Source: Chryseobacterium sediminis
Lineage (GTDB): Bacteria > Bacteroidota > Bacteroidia > Flavobacteriales > Weeksellaceae
Reading direction: 5' to 3'
Assembly (NCBI RefSeq): GCF_008386505.1
Contig: NZ_VUNZ01000001.1
Location: 248,001-312,000, forward strand
DNA: 64,000 nucleotides
The position numbers and the translations under genes were made by a program. Shown here in pieces: positions 26,486 through 35,681 of this stretch (within the stretch, counting starts at the first letter, position 1; every line of letters begins with the position of its first letter). The notes beneath the pieces were generated by a model that saw only the letters and a program-made list of their open reading frames with translations, searched no databases and was not told where the DNA came from.

Positions 26486-29400
26486 TTAAAAGGTTAAATC
26501 AATACCTGTTAAAATAAATCTGCTTCTAGGATATGCAGCGTAATCAACTCCCGGAGTTAAAGGGTTTCTTCTCGTACTGGCTTCAGGATCATATCCTTTG
26601 TAACCTGTGATGGTAAATAAATTATTTATCGTAGCGTACAGTCTGAAATTTTTGATACCAAGCATTTCCAGTGAGTTTTTTGGCAGGGTATATCCTATTG
26701 TAACATTATTCAGTCTTAAGAAAGATCCGTCTTCGATGGCATAAGAATGGAGGATGTAATTTCCTTGTGGCGGTGTCCACATGGTTGTGTTTGCATTTAG
26801 CGCTGCCAAAGCAGTAGGATCGGTAACTTTTACCCCCTGATCATTGAACCATCTCCATCTGTCTGCAACATCGGCAGACATGTTGTTGTCTCTGTATAAA
26901 TATTGAGTGGAAAACTCGATTTTATTGGCATTATATACTTTGTTTCCGATAGAGAAATTAAAGAATAAACTCATATCCCAGTTTCTGTATCTGAAAGTCT
27001 GGCTGAAACCTCCGAAGAATTTTGGCTGTGCATTTCCAAGTTCGGTCTGGTCGGCTGCCGTAATTTGTCCGTCACCATTCAGGTCTCTCAATTTAAGATC
27101 TCCCGGCTGGATTGGTTTTGAACCGTTAGCTACAGCACTGCTGCTTGGAACTCCGTTTTTTAATGTATAAGCCTGAGTGGTCGGGTTGAAATCGAAATCA
27201 CTGATCTCATAGCGTCCTTCAGTTACGTATCCATAATAAGTTCCTACAGGATTTCCCACTTTAGCAATGAAATCATACAAACTGTTTACCCATCCTGAAG
27301 CTACCAGATAATAATCATTTCCTCCCGAAACATTCGCCCCCAGGCTTTTAATAATATTTTTGTTGGTAGAAATGTTGAAATCTGTTTTCCATGTAAAGTT
27401 TTCTTTATTGACAATAAGTCCTCCCAGTGTAAATTCCAGACCTTTGTTCTGTGTTTTTCCTGAGTTTTGATACTGATACTCATATCCTGACGTCTGAGGA
27501 ATTTTTGCTAAGACCAATAAATCTTTTGTATCAGTAATATATCCGTCGATGCTACCATATAATCTTCCGTTAAAAAACCCGAAGTCGAGCCCTAAGTTTT
27601 TAGATACGGTAGCTTCCCATGTTACGTTTTTGTTTGCCAAAGTATTTCCTGTAGTAGCTCCCGGAGTTACACCGCTTCCGAAGGTATATCCGTAGTCGGT
27701 GGAAGTCGTGAAGAAAGTATCATAAAGGTAGGCCGGAATTCTGTTGTTTCCCGCAAGACCATATCCGAAACGTAATTTAAGCTCCTCCAGCCATTCTTTA
27801 CTTTTAAGGAAATTTTCTTCTTTAAGTTTCCATGCTACAGAAACTGCAGGAAAAGTTCCCCATCTGTTTCCTACTCCGAAGACATTGGACGCATCGGCTC
27901 TTATAGAGGCTGTTATGATATATTTATTATTAAAAATGTAGTTTGCTCTACCAAAAAAAGAAAGAAGTCTGTCTGGAGGTAATGCACCGGTTTTGGGAGC
28001 ATCCTGAATCATTCCTGAAGGTGGAGTTGCAGATTGGATATTAGCAAAAGCCTCATTAGGTGTAATAGATACTGGTAGCCATTTGGTGTATGTACTTGAG
28101 GTTTCTCCGTCAGTCTGTACGGTTTCTTCTCCCAATAATAAATCTAATTTATGATTTCCGAATTTTTGGGTATAATTTAGAGTGTTGGTATTGGTAATTC
28201 TTCTGGTCTGGTTTCTCGTTAACTGTACAATCGGCTGATTGTTATTCGATCTTGCATCACTGGTAACGGTGCCCCAGAACTGATTAATAAAATTATCTTT
28301 CTGAACATATCCTACAACACTTCTGAAAGTTAAGTTTTTGGTAATGTTATAATTCAAATATGCATTTAACAATAAATCATTTGTTTTTGCTTCCTTTACT
28401 TCGTTATCATTTAAAATTAAAGGATTTACAAGATTTGTTAATGTGGCGTAGTTAGGATCAAAATCATCAATAGGAACATTGCTGCCTCCTTCGAAAGGCT
28501 GATATCTTACAGCGTTTCTTAATCTGTTGGTACCCTGAGATCCACTTGCAGAAGTTCCTGCTCCGGAAATCAGCTGACGACTGTATCGTACATTAAATCC
28601 AACCTTCAATTTTTTTGAAATATCATAATCATATTTGAAATTGGCCATGCTTCTTCTGAAGCCCGAGGAGAGCATAATCCCATCTTCTTCCACATGATTT
28701 AAAGTCAATGAAAAGGCAGATTTATCGGAACCGCCTGTTAAGCTTAAATTATGAGTGAAGTTGAATGCTTCTTTTCCGAAAAGCTCATCCTGCCAGTCTC
28801 TTTTCTTTATATTTCCGTATTTCTCAGCAAGCTCATTGAAATTACCATATCGGGTTGTAAATGCTGTAATGTCATCGGCAATACCATTTTTATTGTAAAG
28901 CTCATACTGATACATTACAAATTCATAAGGATCAAGAACAGGAATTGTGTTTGTGATTTTTCGTACCCCTGTATAACCGCTGTAGTTGATTTGAGCAGCA
29001 GCTTTTTTGCGGCCGCCTTTTGTGGTGATCAAAACAACACCATTGGCACCTCGCGATCCGTAAATAGAGGTAGAAGCAGCATCTTTTAAAACTTCAATAG
29101 ATTCAATCTCTTTAGGAGAAATGATTGATAGAGCGTTATCCATCTGGATTCCGTCTACAATATAGAGAGGAGCATTACTTTGTGTAATCGAAGTACCGCC
29201 TCTTACTTTAATTTCAACTTCAGCGCCGGGCGAACCTTCACTGGCCGTGATCTGAACACCGGCAACTCTTCCCTGAATTGCCTCTGCCGCACTGTTTACA
29301 GGCATATCTTTTACATCGTCAGCCTTTACGGAGCCAACAGCATTGGTAACATCTTTTTTTGAAACTTTAGAATAACCAACCAAAACCACTTCATCAATGT

Positions 29401-29506
29401 TTTTTTCAGTTTCTTTTTTAGTTTCTTTTTCTTGAGCCGTAGCAAGGACAGGAAGTAGAAAGACAGTTAAATATAACCACTTTATTGAATGTACTCTTTT
29501 ATCCAT
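26486..29506 (-). CDS. SusC/RagA-family TonB-dependent outer-membrane transporter (pair 1)
   Basis: The 1006-residue protein has a signal peptide ending LATAQ (residue 25). The TonB-box/plug region is IDEVVLVGYSKVSKKDVTNAVGS, then plug motifs QGRVAGVQITASEGSPGAE, RGGTSITQSNAPLYIVDGI, DAASTSIYGSRGANGV. A long beta-barrel follows and ends in GIDLTF. It lacks the N-terminal carboxypeptidase-regulatory-like domain often present in the family. With SusD it imports large pectin fragments into the periplasm. It heads the long - strand series and faces kduI across an 879-bp divergent region holding two operator-like palindromes. Confidence 0.92.
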   Translation of the reverse strand: MDKRVHSIKWLYLTVFLLPVLATAQEKETKKETEKNIDEVVLVGYSKVSKKDVTNAVGSVKADDVKDMPVNSAAEAIQGRVAGVQITASEGSPGAEVEIKVRGGTSITQSNAPLYIVDGIQMDNALSIISPKEIESIEVLKDAASTSIYGSRGANGVVLITTKGGRKKAAAQINYSGYTGVRKITNTIPVLDPYEFVMYQYELYNKNGIADDITAFTTRYGNFNELAEKYGNIKKRDWQDELFGKEAFNFTHNLSLTGGSDKSAFSLTLNHVEEDGIMLSSGFRRSMANFKYDYDISKKLKVGFNVRYSRQLISGAGTSASGSQGTNRLRNAVRYQPFEGGSNVPIDDFDPNYATLTNLVNPLILNDNEVKEAKTNDLLLNAYLNYNITKNLTFRSVVGYVQKDNFINQFWGTVTSDARSNNNQPIVQLTRNQTRRITNTNTLNYTQKFGNHKLDLLLGEETVQTDGETSSTYTKWLPVSITPNEAFANIQSATPPSGMIQDAPKTGALPPDRLLSFFGRANYIFNNKYIITASIRADASNVFGVGNRWGTFPAVSVAWKLKEENFLKSKEWLEELKLRFGYGLAGNNRIPAYLYDTFFTTSTDYGYTFGSGVTPGATTGNTLANKNVTWEATVSKNLGLDFGFFNGRLYGSIDGYITDTKDLLVLAKIPQTSGYEYQYQNSGKTQNKGLEFTLGGLIVNKENFTWKTDFNISTNKNIIKSLGANVSGGNDYYLVASGWVNSLYDFIAKVGNPVGTYYGYVTEGRYEISDFDFNPTTQAYTLKNGVPSSSAVANGSKPIQPGDLKLRDLNGDGQITAADQTELGNAQPKFFGGFSQTFRYRNWDMSLFFNFSIGNKVYNANKIEFSTQYLYRDNNMSADVADRWRWFNDQGVKVTDPTALAALNANTTMWTPPQGNYILHSYAIEDGSFLRLNNVTIGYTLPKNSLEMLGIKNFRLYATINNLFTITGYKGYDPEASTRRNPLTPGVDYAAYPRSRFILTGIDLTF

Positions 29507-29633
29507 TTTGTATCCTTATAGTTTTAATTGTTGGTTGAAAGTTTTTTTCAATCGTTTTGTTTTGTGTGGATTTGTAAAGTATTCTACTGATTTTTAGCGG
29601 CAAATATTTTATGAAAGATTATACACATTTTAG

Positions 29634-29651
29634 AGTGCAATCGATTGCGTA
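29634..29651. promoter_or_regulatory. LacI-type operator upstream of susC pair 1
   Basis: AGTGCAATCGATTGCGTA contains the perfect 10-bp core CAATCGATTG and lies 127 bp before the susC start. It matches the other six sites in this window. Confidence 0.7.
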
Positions 29652-30276
29652 AATTTTCATGACAAATATCCTGGCTTCTAAACTAATATTATTTTTTAAT
29701 ACGCAAAGAAAAAAATATTATTTTTTCATTAATTTGATTGTTGAAAGAGGAGTGGATTTGCAAAATGATGGATAGTTCTAATACTTTAAAGCGTTGTAAA
29801 TTAACTGTTTGTTAATTTTGTGTTAGCTTGGGATATTGATGTAAAAGAAATCAATTTTCTTTATTCTTTATTAATTTAAAACTTAGTTTTTGCCTAAAAT
29901 TGATTCGTTTTTACTCTTAAAAATTTCCCAAAACTAATAGTCAAGATTATTTTTTTTGTAATATTTCTGATTTTTATCATCTTTTCAGGTCAATATTCTT
30001 GGCTTAATTTTATACTCTATATTAATTATTCTTATTGTGTACAATATATACAGCTATTTTGGTTTATTATTATTAAATCAATATCTTGATTTTGTTATTT
30101 TATTTTGGCATGGTTTTATATTGAAACATCATTTAAGCATTAATTTTGGTTAATATCTTCCATACAATTTCTTGTGGATTTTCTGATTTTTCATGTTATT
30201 TTTAAAATTAATCGACTGTAAATTAGTTATTTAAATATTTAAATTAATTTTTTGTTAACTAATTAAAGAATAATTA

Positions 30277-30284
30277 TATATTTA
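30277..30284 (+). promoter_or_regulatory. Candidate -7 element (TAnnTTTG-like) for kduI
   Basis: TATATTTA matches seven of eight positions of the Bacteroidota -7 consensus, with a TTG at 30252-30254. The operator lies about 36 bp downstream, where a bound repressor would block transcription. This is pattern matching only. Confidence 0.3.
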
Positions 30285-30319
30285 TCCACAAGTATTTCTA
30301 TCAGATTTTAGTGTAATTT

Positions 30320-30337
30320 TATGCAATCGATTACACA
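30320..30337. promoter_or_regulatory. LacI-type operator upstream of the kduI operon
   Basis: TATGCAATCGATTACACA lies 48 bp before the kduI start. The core CAATCGATTA departs from the palindrome at one outer base. Confidence 0.7.
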
Positions 30338-30385
30338 GTGTTTAACAGGTTTTGATAAAACCGCAAAAGAAAAGTATAAAGTAGT

Positions 30386-31222
30386 ATGTCACAATCAGAA
30401 TTTCGTTACGCCCATCATCCCGAAGATGTGAAAAAGTATACCACTGAAGATCTTAGGAGGGAGTTTCTAATCAATGATTTATTTAATGAAGATAAGATAA
30501 AACTAGTCTATTCTATGTATGACAGGCTGATTGTAGGAGGTATTATGCCTTCAGCACAGGCTTTGAAGCTGGAACCTACGGACGATTTGAAAGCCCAGCA
30601 TTTTCTTGACAGAAGAGAGCTGGGAATCATCAACGTTGGCGGTGCCGGAAAAGTAACAGTAGACGGTGACGTATATGAGCTAGGAAACAAAGAAGCCTTA
30701 TACATCGGGAAAGGAGCTAAAGAAGTAGTTTTTGAAAAATCAGGTGATGCACAACCTTATTTTTATATCAACTCAGCGCCCGCACATCATACTTATCCAA
30801 CTAGAAAAATTACGAAAAGTGAAGCCGAAATTGTAGAATTGGGTGAAGAGAAATATGCCAACAAGCGTACGATTAATAAACTGATTGTAAATTCTGTACT
30901 GGAAACCTGCCAACTTCAAATGGGAATGACGGAACTTCATCCGGGAAGCGTTTGGAATACAATGCCTGCGCATACTCACACCAGAAGAATGGAAGCCTAT
31001 TTCTATTTTGATCTGGAAGAAGGGCAGACGGTAAGCCACTTCATGGGACAGCCTGATGAAACGCGTCATATTTTTATGACCAACAGACAGGCGGTGTTGT
31101 CTCCGGAATGGTCTATCCACTCAGGAGTCGGAACTTCCAATTATACTTTTATCTGGGGGATGGCCGGAGAAAATATGGACTACGGTGATATGGACGGTAT
31201 CAAAACTAACGAACTAAAGTAA
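30386..31222 (+). CDS. kduI: 5-dehydro-4-deoxy-D-glucuronate isomerase (KduI)
   Basis: The 278-residue cytoplasmic protein matches KduI along its length: RRELGIINVGGAGKVTVDG, GKGAKEVVFEK, NSAPAHHTYPTRKI, and the metal site NTMPAHTHTRRMEAYFYF with His196, His198 and Glu203. It isomerises 5-keto-4-deoxyuronate (from KdgF action on unsaturated galacturonate) to 2,5-diketo-3-deoxygluconate. It is the first of eight + strand uronate genes, with an operator-like palindrome 48 bp upstream. kduD follows after 8 bp, so the two are certainly co-transcribed. Confidence 0.96.
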   Translation: MSQSEFRYAHHPEDVKKYTTEDLRREFLINDLFNEDKIKLVYSMYDRLIVGGIMPSAQALKLEPTDDLKAQHFLDRRELGIINVGGAGKVTVDGDVYELGNKEALYIGKGAKEVVFEKSGDAQPYFYINSAPAHHTYPTRKITKSEAEIVELGEEKYANKRTINKLIVNSVLETCQLQMGMTELHPGSVWNTMPAHTHTRRMEAYFYFDLEEGQTVSHFMGQPDETRHIFMTNRQAVLSPEWSIHSGVGTSNYTFIWGMAGENMDYGDMDGIKTNELK

Positions 31223-31230
31223 TTTTTCCA

Positions 31231-32013
31231 ATGAATTTATTTGATTTATCCGGTAAAGTAGCAGTCGTTACAGGCGGTACTCACGGATTAGGAATGGCAA
31301 TGGCAGAAGGTCTTGCCGCTGCAGGTGCTGAACTAGCGATCACAAGTACAACACCATCAAAATTAGAAGAAGCTTTAAACTACTATCATTCAAAAGGGTA
31401 TAAAGCAACCGGTTATCTTTTTGATGTGACAGACGAGCTGGAAGCCGCTCAGAAAGTAGCTTTAATGGAAGCTGCCCATGGAAAAATAGACATCCTTGTC
31501 AACAATGCAGGAATCATCAAACGTATTCCGGCAATCGACATGGAAGTGGAAGACTTTAGAAAAGTAATTGATGTAGACCTTACAGGACCTTTTATCATGT
31601 CGAAATTAGTTGGCAAATACATGATCAAAAGAAAATCCGGTAAGATCATCAACATCTGCTCGATGATGAGTGAGCTGGGACGTGACAATGTAGTAGCCTA
31701 TGCTTCTGCAAAAGGCGGCCTTAAAATGCTTACCAAAAATCTGGCGACAGAATGGGCAAAACACAATATTCAGGTAAACGGAATCGGCCCCGGATATTTT
31801 GCGACTTCTCAGACAGAACCAATCCGGGTAGATGGACATCCTTTTAATGACTTTATCATCAGCAGAACTCCGGAAGGAAGATGGGGAAATCCGGAAGATC
31901 TTGCAGGAACAGCTATTTTCTTAGCTTCTGATGCAAGCAGATTCATCAACGGACAGATCATCTACGTGGATGGAGGTATTTTGGCAACCATCGGGAAGCC
32001 TGCTAATGAGTAA
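31231..32013 (+). CDS. kduD: 2-dehydro-3-deoxy-D-gluconate 5-dehydrogenase (KduD)
   Basis: The 260-residue protein is a classical short-chain dehydrogenase: VVTGGTHGLG (cofactor loop), NNAG (91-94), catalytic Ser144, Tyr157 and Lys161 (YASAK). The C-terminal INGQIIYVDGG fits KduD. It reduces 2,5-diketo-3-deoxygluconate to 2-keto-3-deoxygluconate (KDG) with NAD(P)H. Assignment rests on the family signature and on the place directly after kduI (8-bp gap). uxaC follows after 18 bp. KDG joins the product of UxaA downstream. Confidence 0.93.
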   Translation: MNLFDLSGKVAVVTGGTHGLGMAMAEGLAAAGAELAITSTTPSKLEEALNYYHSKGYKATGYLFDVTDELEAAQKVALMEAAHGKIDILVNNAGIIKRIPAIDMEVEDFRKVIDVDLTGPFIMSKLVGKYMIKRKSGKIINICSMMSELGRDNVVAYASAKGGLKMLTKNLATEWAKHNIQVNGIGPGYFATSQTEPIRVDGHPFNDFIISRTPEGRWGNPEDLAGTAIFLASDASRFINGQIIYVDGGILATIGKPANE

Positions 32014-32031
32014 CAACAGAATCAGACTAGA

Positions 32032-33429
32032 ATGAAACCTTTTATTACAGATAACTTTTTATTACAAAATAAATACGCAGAAGAATTATACTTCAGATAC
32101 GCGGAAAAACAACCCATCATTGATTATCATAATCATTTGATTCCTAAAAATATTGCGGAAGACACTGTTTTCGATAACATCTCAAAGGTTTGGATTGCAG
32201 GTGACCATTACAAATGGAGAGCCATGCGTACCATGGGAGTGAACGAAAAATTCATCACGGGGGACGCTTCAGATAAAGAAAAATTTGAGGCGTGGGCAAA
32301 AACAGTTCCATATACATTGAGAAATCCTTTGTACCACTGGACACATCTGGAATTAAAAAGATATTTCGGAATTGATGAATTATTAAATGCAGACAACGCA
32401 TCAGAAATCTACGAAAATATCACCGCTCAGCTTCATACTCCTGAAAAATCAACAAGAGGCTTATTAAAAATGATGAATGTAGAATCTCTGTGCACTACGG
32501 AAGATCCTACAGATCTATTGAATTATCACCAGGATCTGGCAAAAAGCGATTTCAGTATTAAAGTAAGTACCGCTTTCCGTCCTGATAAAGCAATTTTAAT
32601 TGAAAATCACAACTTTGCGGATTATATTTCAAGATTAGGCGAATCTGCCGGAATTGAAATTGATTCCTATCATACTTTATGTGATGCTTTAATCAAAAGA
32701 ATTGAATATTTCCATGAAAATGGCTGCAGATTATGCGACCATGGATTAAATAATATTTCTTTTGAAGAAGCTTCAGAAGCGGAAGTAAATGCAATTTTTA
32801 ATGATAAAATTTCAGGAAAAGTAATTGCTGAAAAGCAGGTGAATCAATTCAAAACTGCCATTTTATTATTTTTAGGAGAAGCGTACCACAAATACGGTTG
32901 GGTTCAGCAGTTCCACCTTGGAGCATTGAGAAATAATAATGAAAGAATGCATAGAATTCTTGGTCCTGATACGGGATGGGATTCTATAGGTGACTTCGTT
33001 CAGGCTGAAACCCTGTCTAAATTACTGAATACATTAGACGGAAAAGATAAGCTAACAAAAACCATTTTATACAATTTAAATCCTGCCGACAACGAGATTT
33101 TCGCAACAATGATCGGAAATTTCAATGATGGTAGCATCAAAGGAAAAGTACAGTTCGGATCAGGATGGTGGTTTCTTGACCAGAAAGACGGTATGATCAA
33201 GCAGATGAATGCCCTTTCAAACATGGGGTTGATCAGCTGTTTCGTTGGAATGCTGACAGATTCCAGAAGTTTTCTTTCTTTCCCGAGACACGAATATTTC
33301 AGAAGAGTATTGTGTAACCTTTTCGGAGAAGAAATGAAGAACGGTGAATTACCTGATGATATCGAACTGATTGGTAAGACCATTTCAGATATTTGTTATC
33401 ACAATGCAAAAAATTATTTTGATTTTTAA
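32032..33429 (+). CDS. uxaC: Glucuronate/galacturonate isomerase (UxaC)
   Basis: The 465-residue protein is an amidohydrolase-type uronate isomerase: QPIIDYHNHLIPKNIAED with the metal-type HNH, DHYKWRAMRTMGV, FHLGALRNNNERM, GWWFLDQKDGM, SRSFLSFPRHEYFRRVLC. It interconverts galacturonate with tagaturonate (and glucuronate with fructuronate). UxaB and UxaA complete the galacturonate branch in the same operon. Genes for the fructuronate/mannonate branch (uxuA, uxuB) are not in the window. Spacing to kduD is 18 bp; after it comes a 244-bp gap with repeats. Confidence 0.95.
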   Translation: MKPFITDNFLLQNKYAEELYFRYAEKQPIIDYHNHLIPKNIAEDTVFDNISKVWIAGDHYKWRAMRTMGVNEKFITGDASDKEKFEAWAKTVPYTLRNPLYHWTHLELKRYFGIDELLNADNASEIYENITAQLHTPEKSTRGLLKMMNVESLCTTEDPTDLLNYHQDLAKSDFSIKVSTAFRPDKAILIENHNFADYISRLGESAGIEIDSYHTLCDALIKRIEYFHENGCRLCDHGLNNISFEEASEAEVNAIFNDKISGKVIAEKQVNQFKTAILLFLGEAYHKYGWVQQFHLGALRNNNERMHRILGPDTGWDSIGDFVQAETLSKLLNTLDGKDKLTKTILYNLNPADNEIFATMIGNFNDGSIKGKVQFGSGWWFLDQKDGMIKQMNALSNMGLISCFVGMLTDSRSFLSFPRHEYFRRVLCNLFGEEMKNGELPDDIELIGKTISDICYHNAKNYFDF

Positions 33430-33448
33430 ATTTCAAATTAAATAAAAA

Positions 33449-33516
33449 ATCTCTCGCAGATTGAGCAGATTTTTTAAACATAATCATCTGCCAGATTTGC
33501 TAAATCTGCGAGAGAT
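33449..33516. repeat. Inverted repeat between uxaC and kdgK, family like 8037-8095
   Basis: ATCTCTCGCAGATT (33449-33462) and AATCTGCGAGAGAT (33503-33516) are perfect arms with an irregular inner stem. The arms share CGCAGATT with the repeat at 8037-8095. After it the gap (33517-33673) ends in an ACTTTTGTGCC-CTTTTGTGG-like tail also seen before kdgA and uxaB. Confidence 0.65.
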
Positions 33517-33673
33517 AAAAATAAATTTTGAACCAATAAGGAAAATTAAGAAGAAAATCGAGGATTCCAAACTTATGTGGTCTTTTTATTTTCAATATAT
33601 TAAACTTCAAAAATACTAAGCATCAAAAACTTTTGTGCCTTTTGTGGTTAAAATAATGAGAGTTAATTAAAAA

Positions 33674-34681
33674 ATGAGCAGCAAAATAGTCACATTCGGG
33701 GAAGTCATCATGCGACTTTCACCACCAGGAAACAGAACCATGAAGCAAAGCCATGAAATGGAATTCTTTTTCGGTGGAACGGAGCTTAATGTAGCATCTT
33801 CATTGGCAACAATGGGCTGTGATGTAAGACATATCAGCAGCGTTTCTGATGATTTTGTAGGTGAATCGGCCATTTCCTTCATTAAAAGTTTTGGGATTGA
33901 CACCGCATTTATCAACAAAAATGAACATCCTTTAGGTTTGTACTTTTTAGAAGTAGGCTCATCAGTTCGCGCCAGCAGGATTGCTTACAATAGACTGAAC
34001 GGTTCTTTTGCCAATAGTAAGCCTGAACAAATTGACTGGAAAAAAGCCCTTGAAGGCTGCCAGTATTTCCATTGGACAGGCATCAGCCCAGGAATTTCCG
34101 AAGCCGCTTATGAAAGTCTGAAAGAAGGTTTACAAACAGCCCGTGAATTGGGAATCGAAATTACAACCGATCCTGCTTACCGTTCAAATCTTTGGAAATA
34201 TGGCAAAAACGGAAACGAAGTTTTGAAAGAGCTCGTTTCCTATTCAACGATTTTTATCGGTGGAGTGAATGAAATTAATGAAATTCTCGGAACTCAGTTT
34301 TCATCAGATAAAGAAGGTTTTATTGATGCATGTAAAGAATTAAAACAGCAAATTCCTTCTATTCATAAAATTTTTGACAAAATAAGAATTGGCGTTACAG
34401 CAAGTTCTCAGCAGACACAGGGAAGAGCTTTAATTGGCGATAGCTATTTTGAAACTGAATTGTTGGAAGTTAATCCTGTAGTCGATAGAATCGGGACAGG
34501 AGATGCTTTTGCAGCAGGTTTAATCTATGGGTTAATCAATTTTGATGACGAAAAAGCATTGAAATTCGCTAATGCAGCCTGTGCAATAAAGCATACCATT
34601 TTAGGGGATATCAATTACAGCAGTGCAGAAGATATTCTGGAAGTTATGAACGGAGATTCAGGCGGAAGAATAAAAAGGTAG
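33674..34681 (+). CDS. kdgK: 2-keto-3-deoxygluconate kinase (KdgK, PfkB family)
   Basis: The 335-residue sugar kinase begins IVTFGEVIMRLSPPGNRTMKQ, the sugar-site pattern of KDG kinases. FFGGTELNVASSLATMGCDV is the PfkB N-terminal signature, and DRIGTGDAFAAGLIYGL carries the GTGD base Asp. It phosphorylates KDG to KDPG with ATP. The N-terminal GGTELN and the genomic position separate it from fructokinase-like members. It lies between the uxaC-side repeat and kdgA. The 251-bp gap after it holds no gene, only a repeat. Confidence 0.92.
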   Translation: MSSKIVTFGEVIMRLSPPGNRTMKQSHEMEFFFGGTELNVASSLATMGCDVRHISSVSDDFVGESAISFIKSFGIDTAFINKNEHPLGLYFLEVGSSVRASRIAYNRLNGSFANSKPEQIDWKKALEGCQYFHWTGISPGISEAAYESLKEGLQTARELGIEITTDPAYRSNLWKYGKNGNEVLKELVSYSTIFIGGVNEINEILGTQFSSDKEGFIDACKELKQQIPSIHKIFDKIRIGVTASSQQTQGRALIGDSYFETELLEVNPVVDRIGTGDAFAAGLIYGLINFDDEKALKFANAACAIKHTILGDINYSSAEDILEVMNGDSGGRIKR

Positions 34682-34737
34682 CTGGCTTTGTTAGTTTTTT
34701 GACAATTGGTTTATCGGTAAAACTAAAAAATTGTAGA

Positions 34738-34840
34738 CTTCGCTGAGTGAAATCGAAGATTCGACGTAATCAAATGCCTTTGCGAACTTAAATACACATC
34801 AGGCCTTAAAAAGAAAAGCTTTGCACCCTTTGCGCTAAAA
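34738..34840. repeat. Spacer repeat family R3, copy 1, before kdgA
   Basis: It begins CTTCGCTGAGTGAAATC and runs through a segment like GATTCGACGTAATCAAA to a CTTTGCACCCTTTGCG tail. It is clearly related to 37246-37350. The middle segment also appears, reversed, at 40898-40925 inside a hairpin loop. Confidence 0.65.
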
Positions 34841-34932
34841 GAAAAGATTAAGATAAAGTCTTGAAGGAACAGCATACTAAAGGATGGATAAAACCCCATC
34901 AATGATTATTTTCAACAAAGTAATTCAACAAA

Positions 34933-35592
34933 ATGACAAAAATTCAATCAGTTACAAATACGATCATCAACCAAGGGGTTTTGCCTCTATACTATAATGC
35001 TGATGAAACAGTAACTCTGGAAATACTGAGATCACTTTACAAAGCAGGAATTCGTGCAGTGGAATATACAAGCCGTGGTGATGCTGCGTTAAGTAATTTT
35101 ACAAAAATGGTAGAAATCCGTAATGCAGAAATGCCGGAAATGCTTTTGGGAATTGGTACAATAAAAAATGTGCAACAAACTGAAGAATACTATAAAGTAG
35201 GAGCAGATTTCTTTATCAGTCCTGGTTTCGTAGCTGAGGTTGCAGAATTTTTGATTCCGAAAGATCTGTTGTACAGTCCGGGTTGTATGACGCCGACTGA
35301 AATTATCGAAGCTGAAAATGCTGGTGTTACTTTCATTAAACTATTCCCCGGGAACGCCTTAGGAACCGGATTTATGAGTGCGATCAAAGATGTTTTCCCC
35401 AATCTGAAATTTATGCCGACGGGTGGAGTAGATACCACTAAAGAAAGCATCGAAAGCTGGTTCAAAGCCGGTGTTTCAGCAGTAGGAATGGGAAGCAAAC
35501 TGGTAAGCAAAGAATTAATGCTTGCTAAAGACTATACAACGATAGAAAATGAAACGGTAAAAGTTCTGGAAATTATTCAGACTTTAAAATAA
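34933..35592 (+). CDS. kdgA: KDPG/KHG aldolase (KdgA/Eda)
   Basis: The 219-residue protein matches class I KDPG aldolases: GVLPLYYNADETVTLEILRSL, RAVEYTSRGDAAL with the active-site Glu, LGIGTIKN, FFISPGFVAEV, and KLFPGN with the Schiff-base Lys. It splits KDPG to pyruvate and glyceraldehyde-3-phosphate, the end of both uronate branches. The usual N-terminal start is intact. It follows kdgK after 251 bp of repeat and precedes the transporter after 89 bp. The 35593-35681 gap carries a short piece of the R3 repeat (GGCTGAGTGAAACG). Confidence 0.95.
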   Translation: MTKIQSVTNTIINQGVLPLYYNADETVTLEILRSLYKAGIRAVEYTSRGDAALSNFTKMVEIRNAEMPEMLLGIGTIKNVQQTEEYYKVGADFFISPGFVAEVAEFLIPKDLLYSPGCMTPTEIIEAENAGVTFIKLFPGNALGTGFMSAIKDVFPNLKFMPTGGVDTTKESIESWFKAGVSAVGMGSKLVSKELMLAKDYTTIENETVKVLEIIQTLK

Positions 35593-35681
35593 TAATGATT
35601 AAGAAAGCTGGAAACACCTTGTGATCCTGGCTGAGTGAAACGTCTTAAAAACATTCAAACAAAACTAATTCTAAAATTAAT

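Larger units (their letters stand above)
29507..30385. other. Long AT-rich divergent control region between susC and kduI
   Basis: No gene is visible in 879 bp, and base composition is very AT-rich. It carries two LacI-type operator palindromes, one 127 bp before susC and one 48 bp before kduI, plus a half-like CAATCGTTTT near 29549. An A/T stem-loop of low stability lies around 29685-29719. A TTG with a TATATTTA 22 bp further on (30252-30284) is a candidate Bacteroidota promoter for kduI. The unusual length could hold a small RNA, but I see no specific sign of one. Confidence 0.6.
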
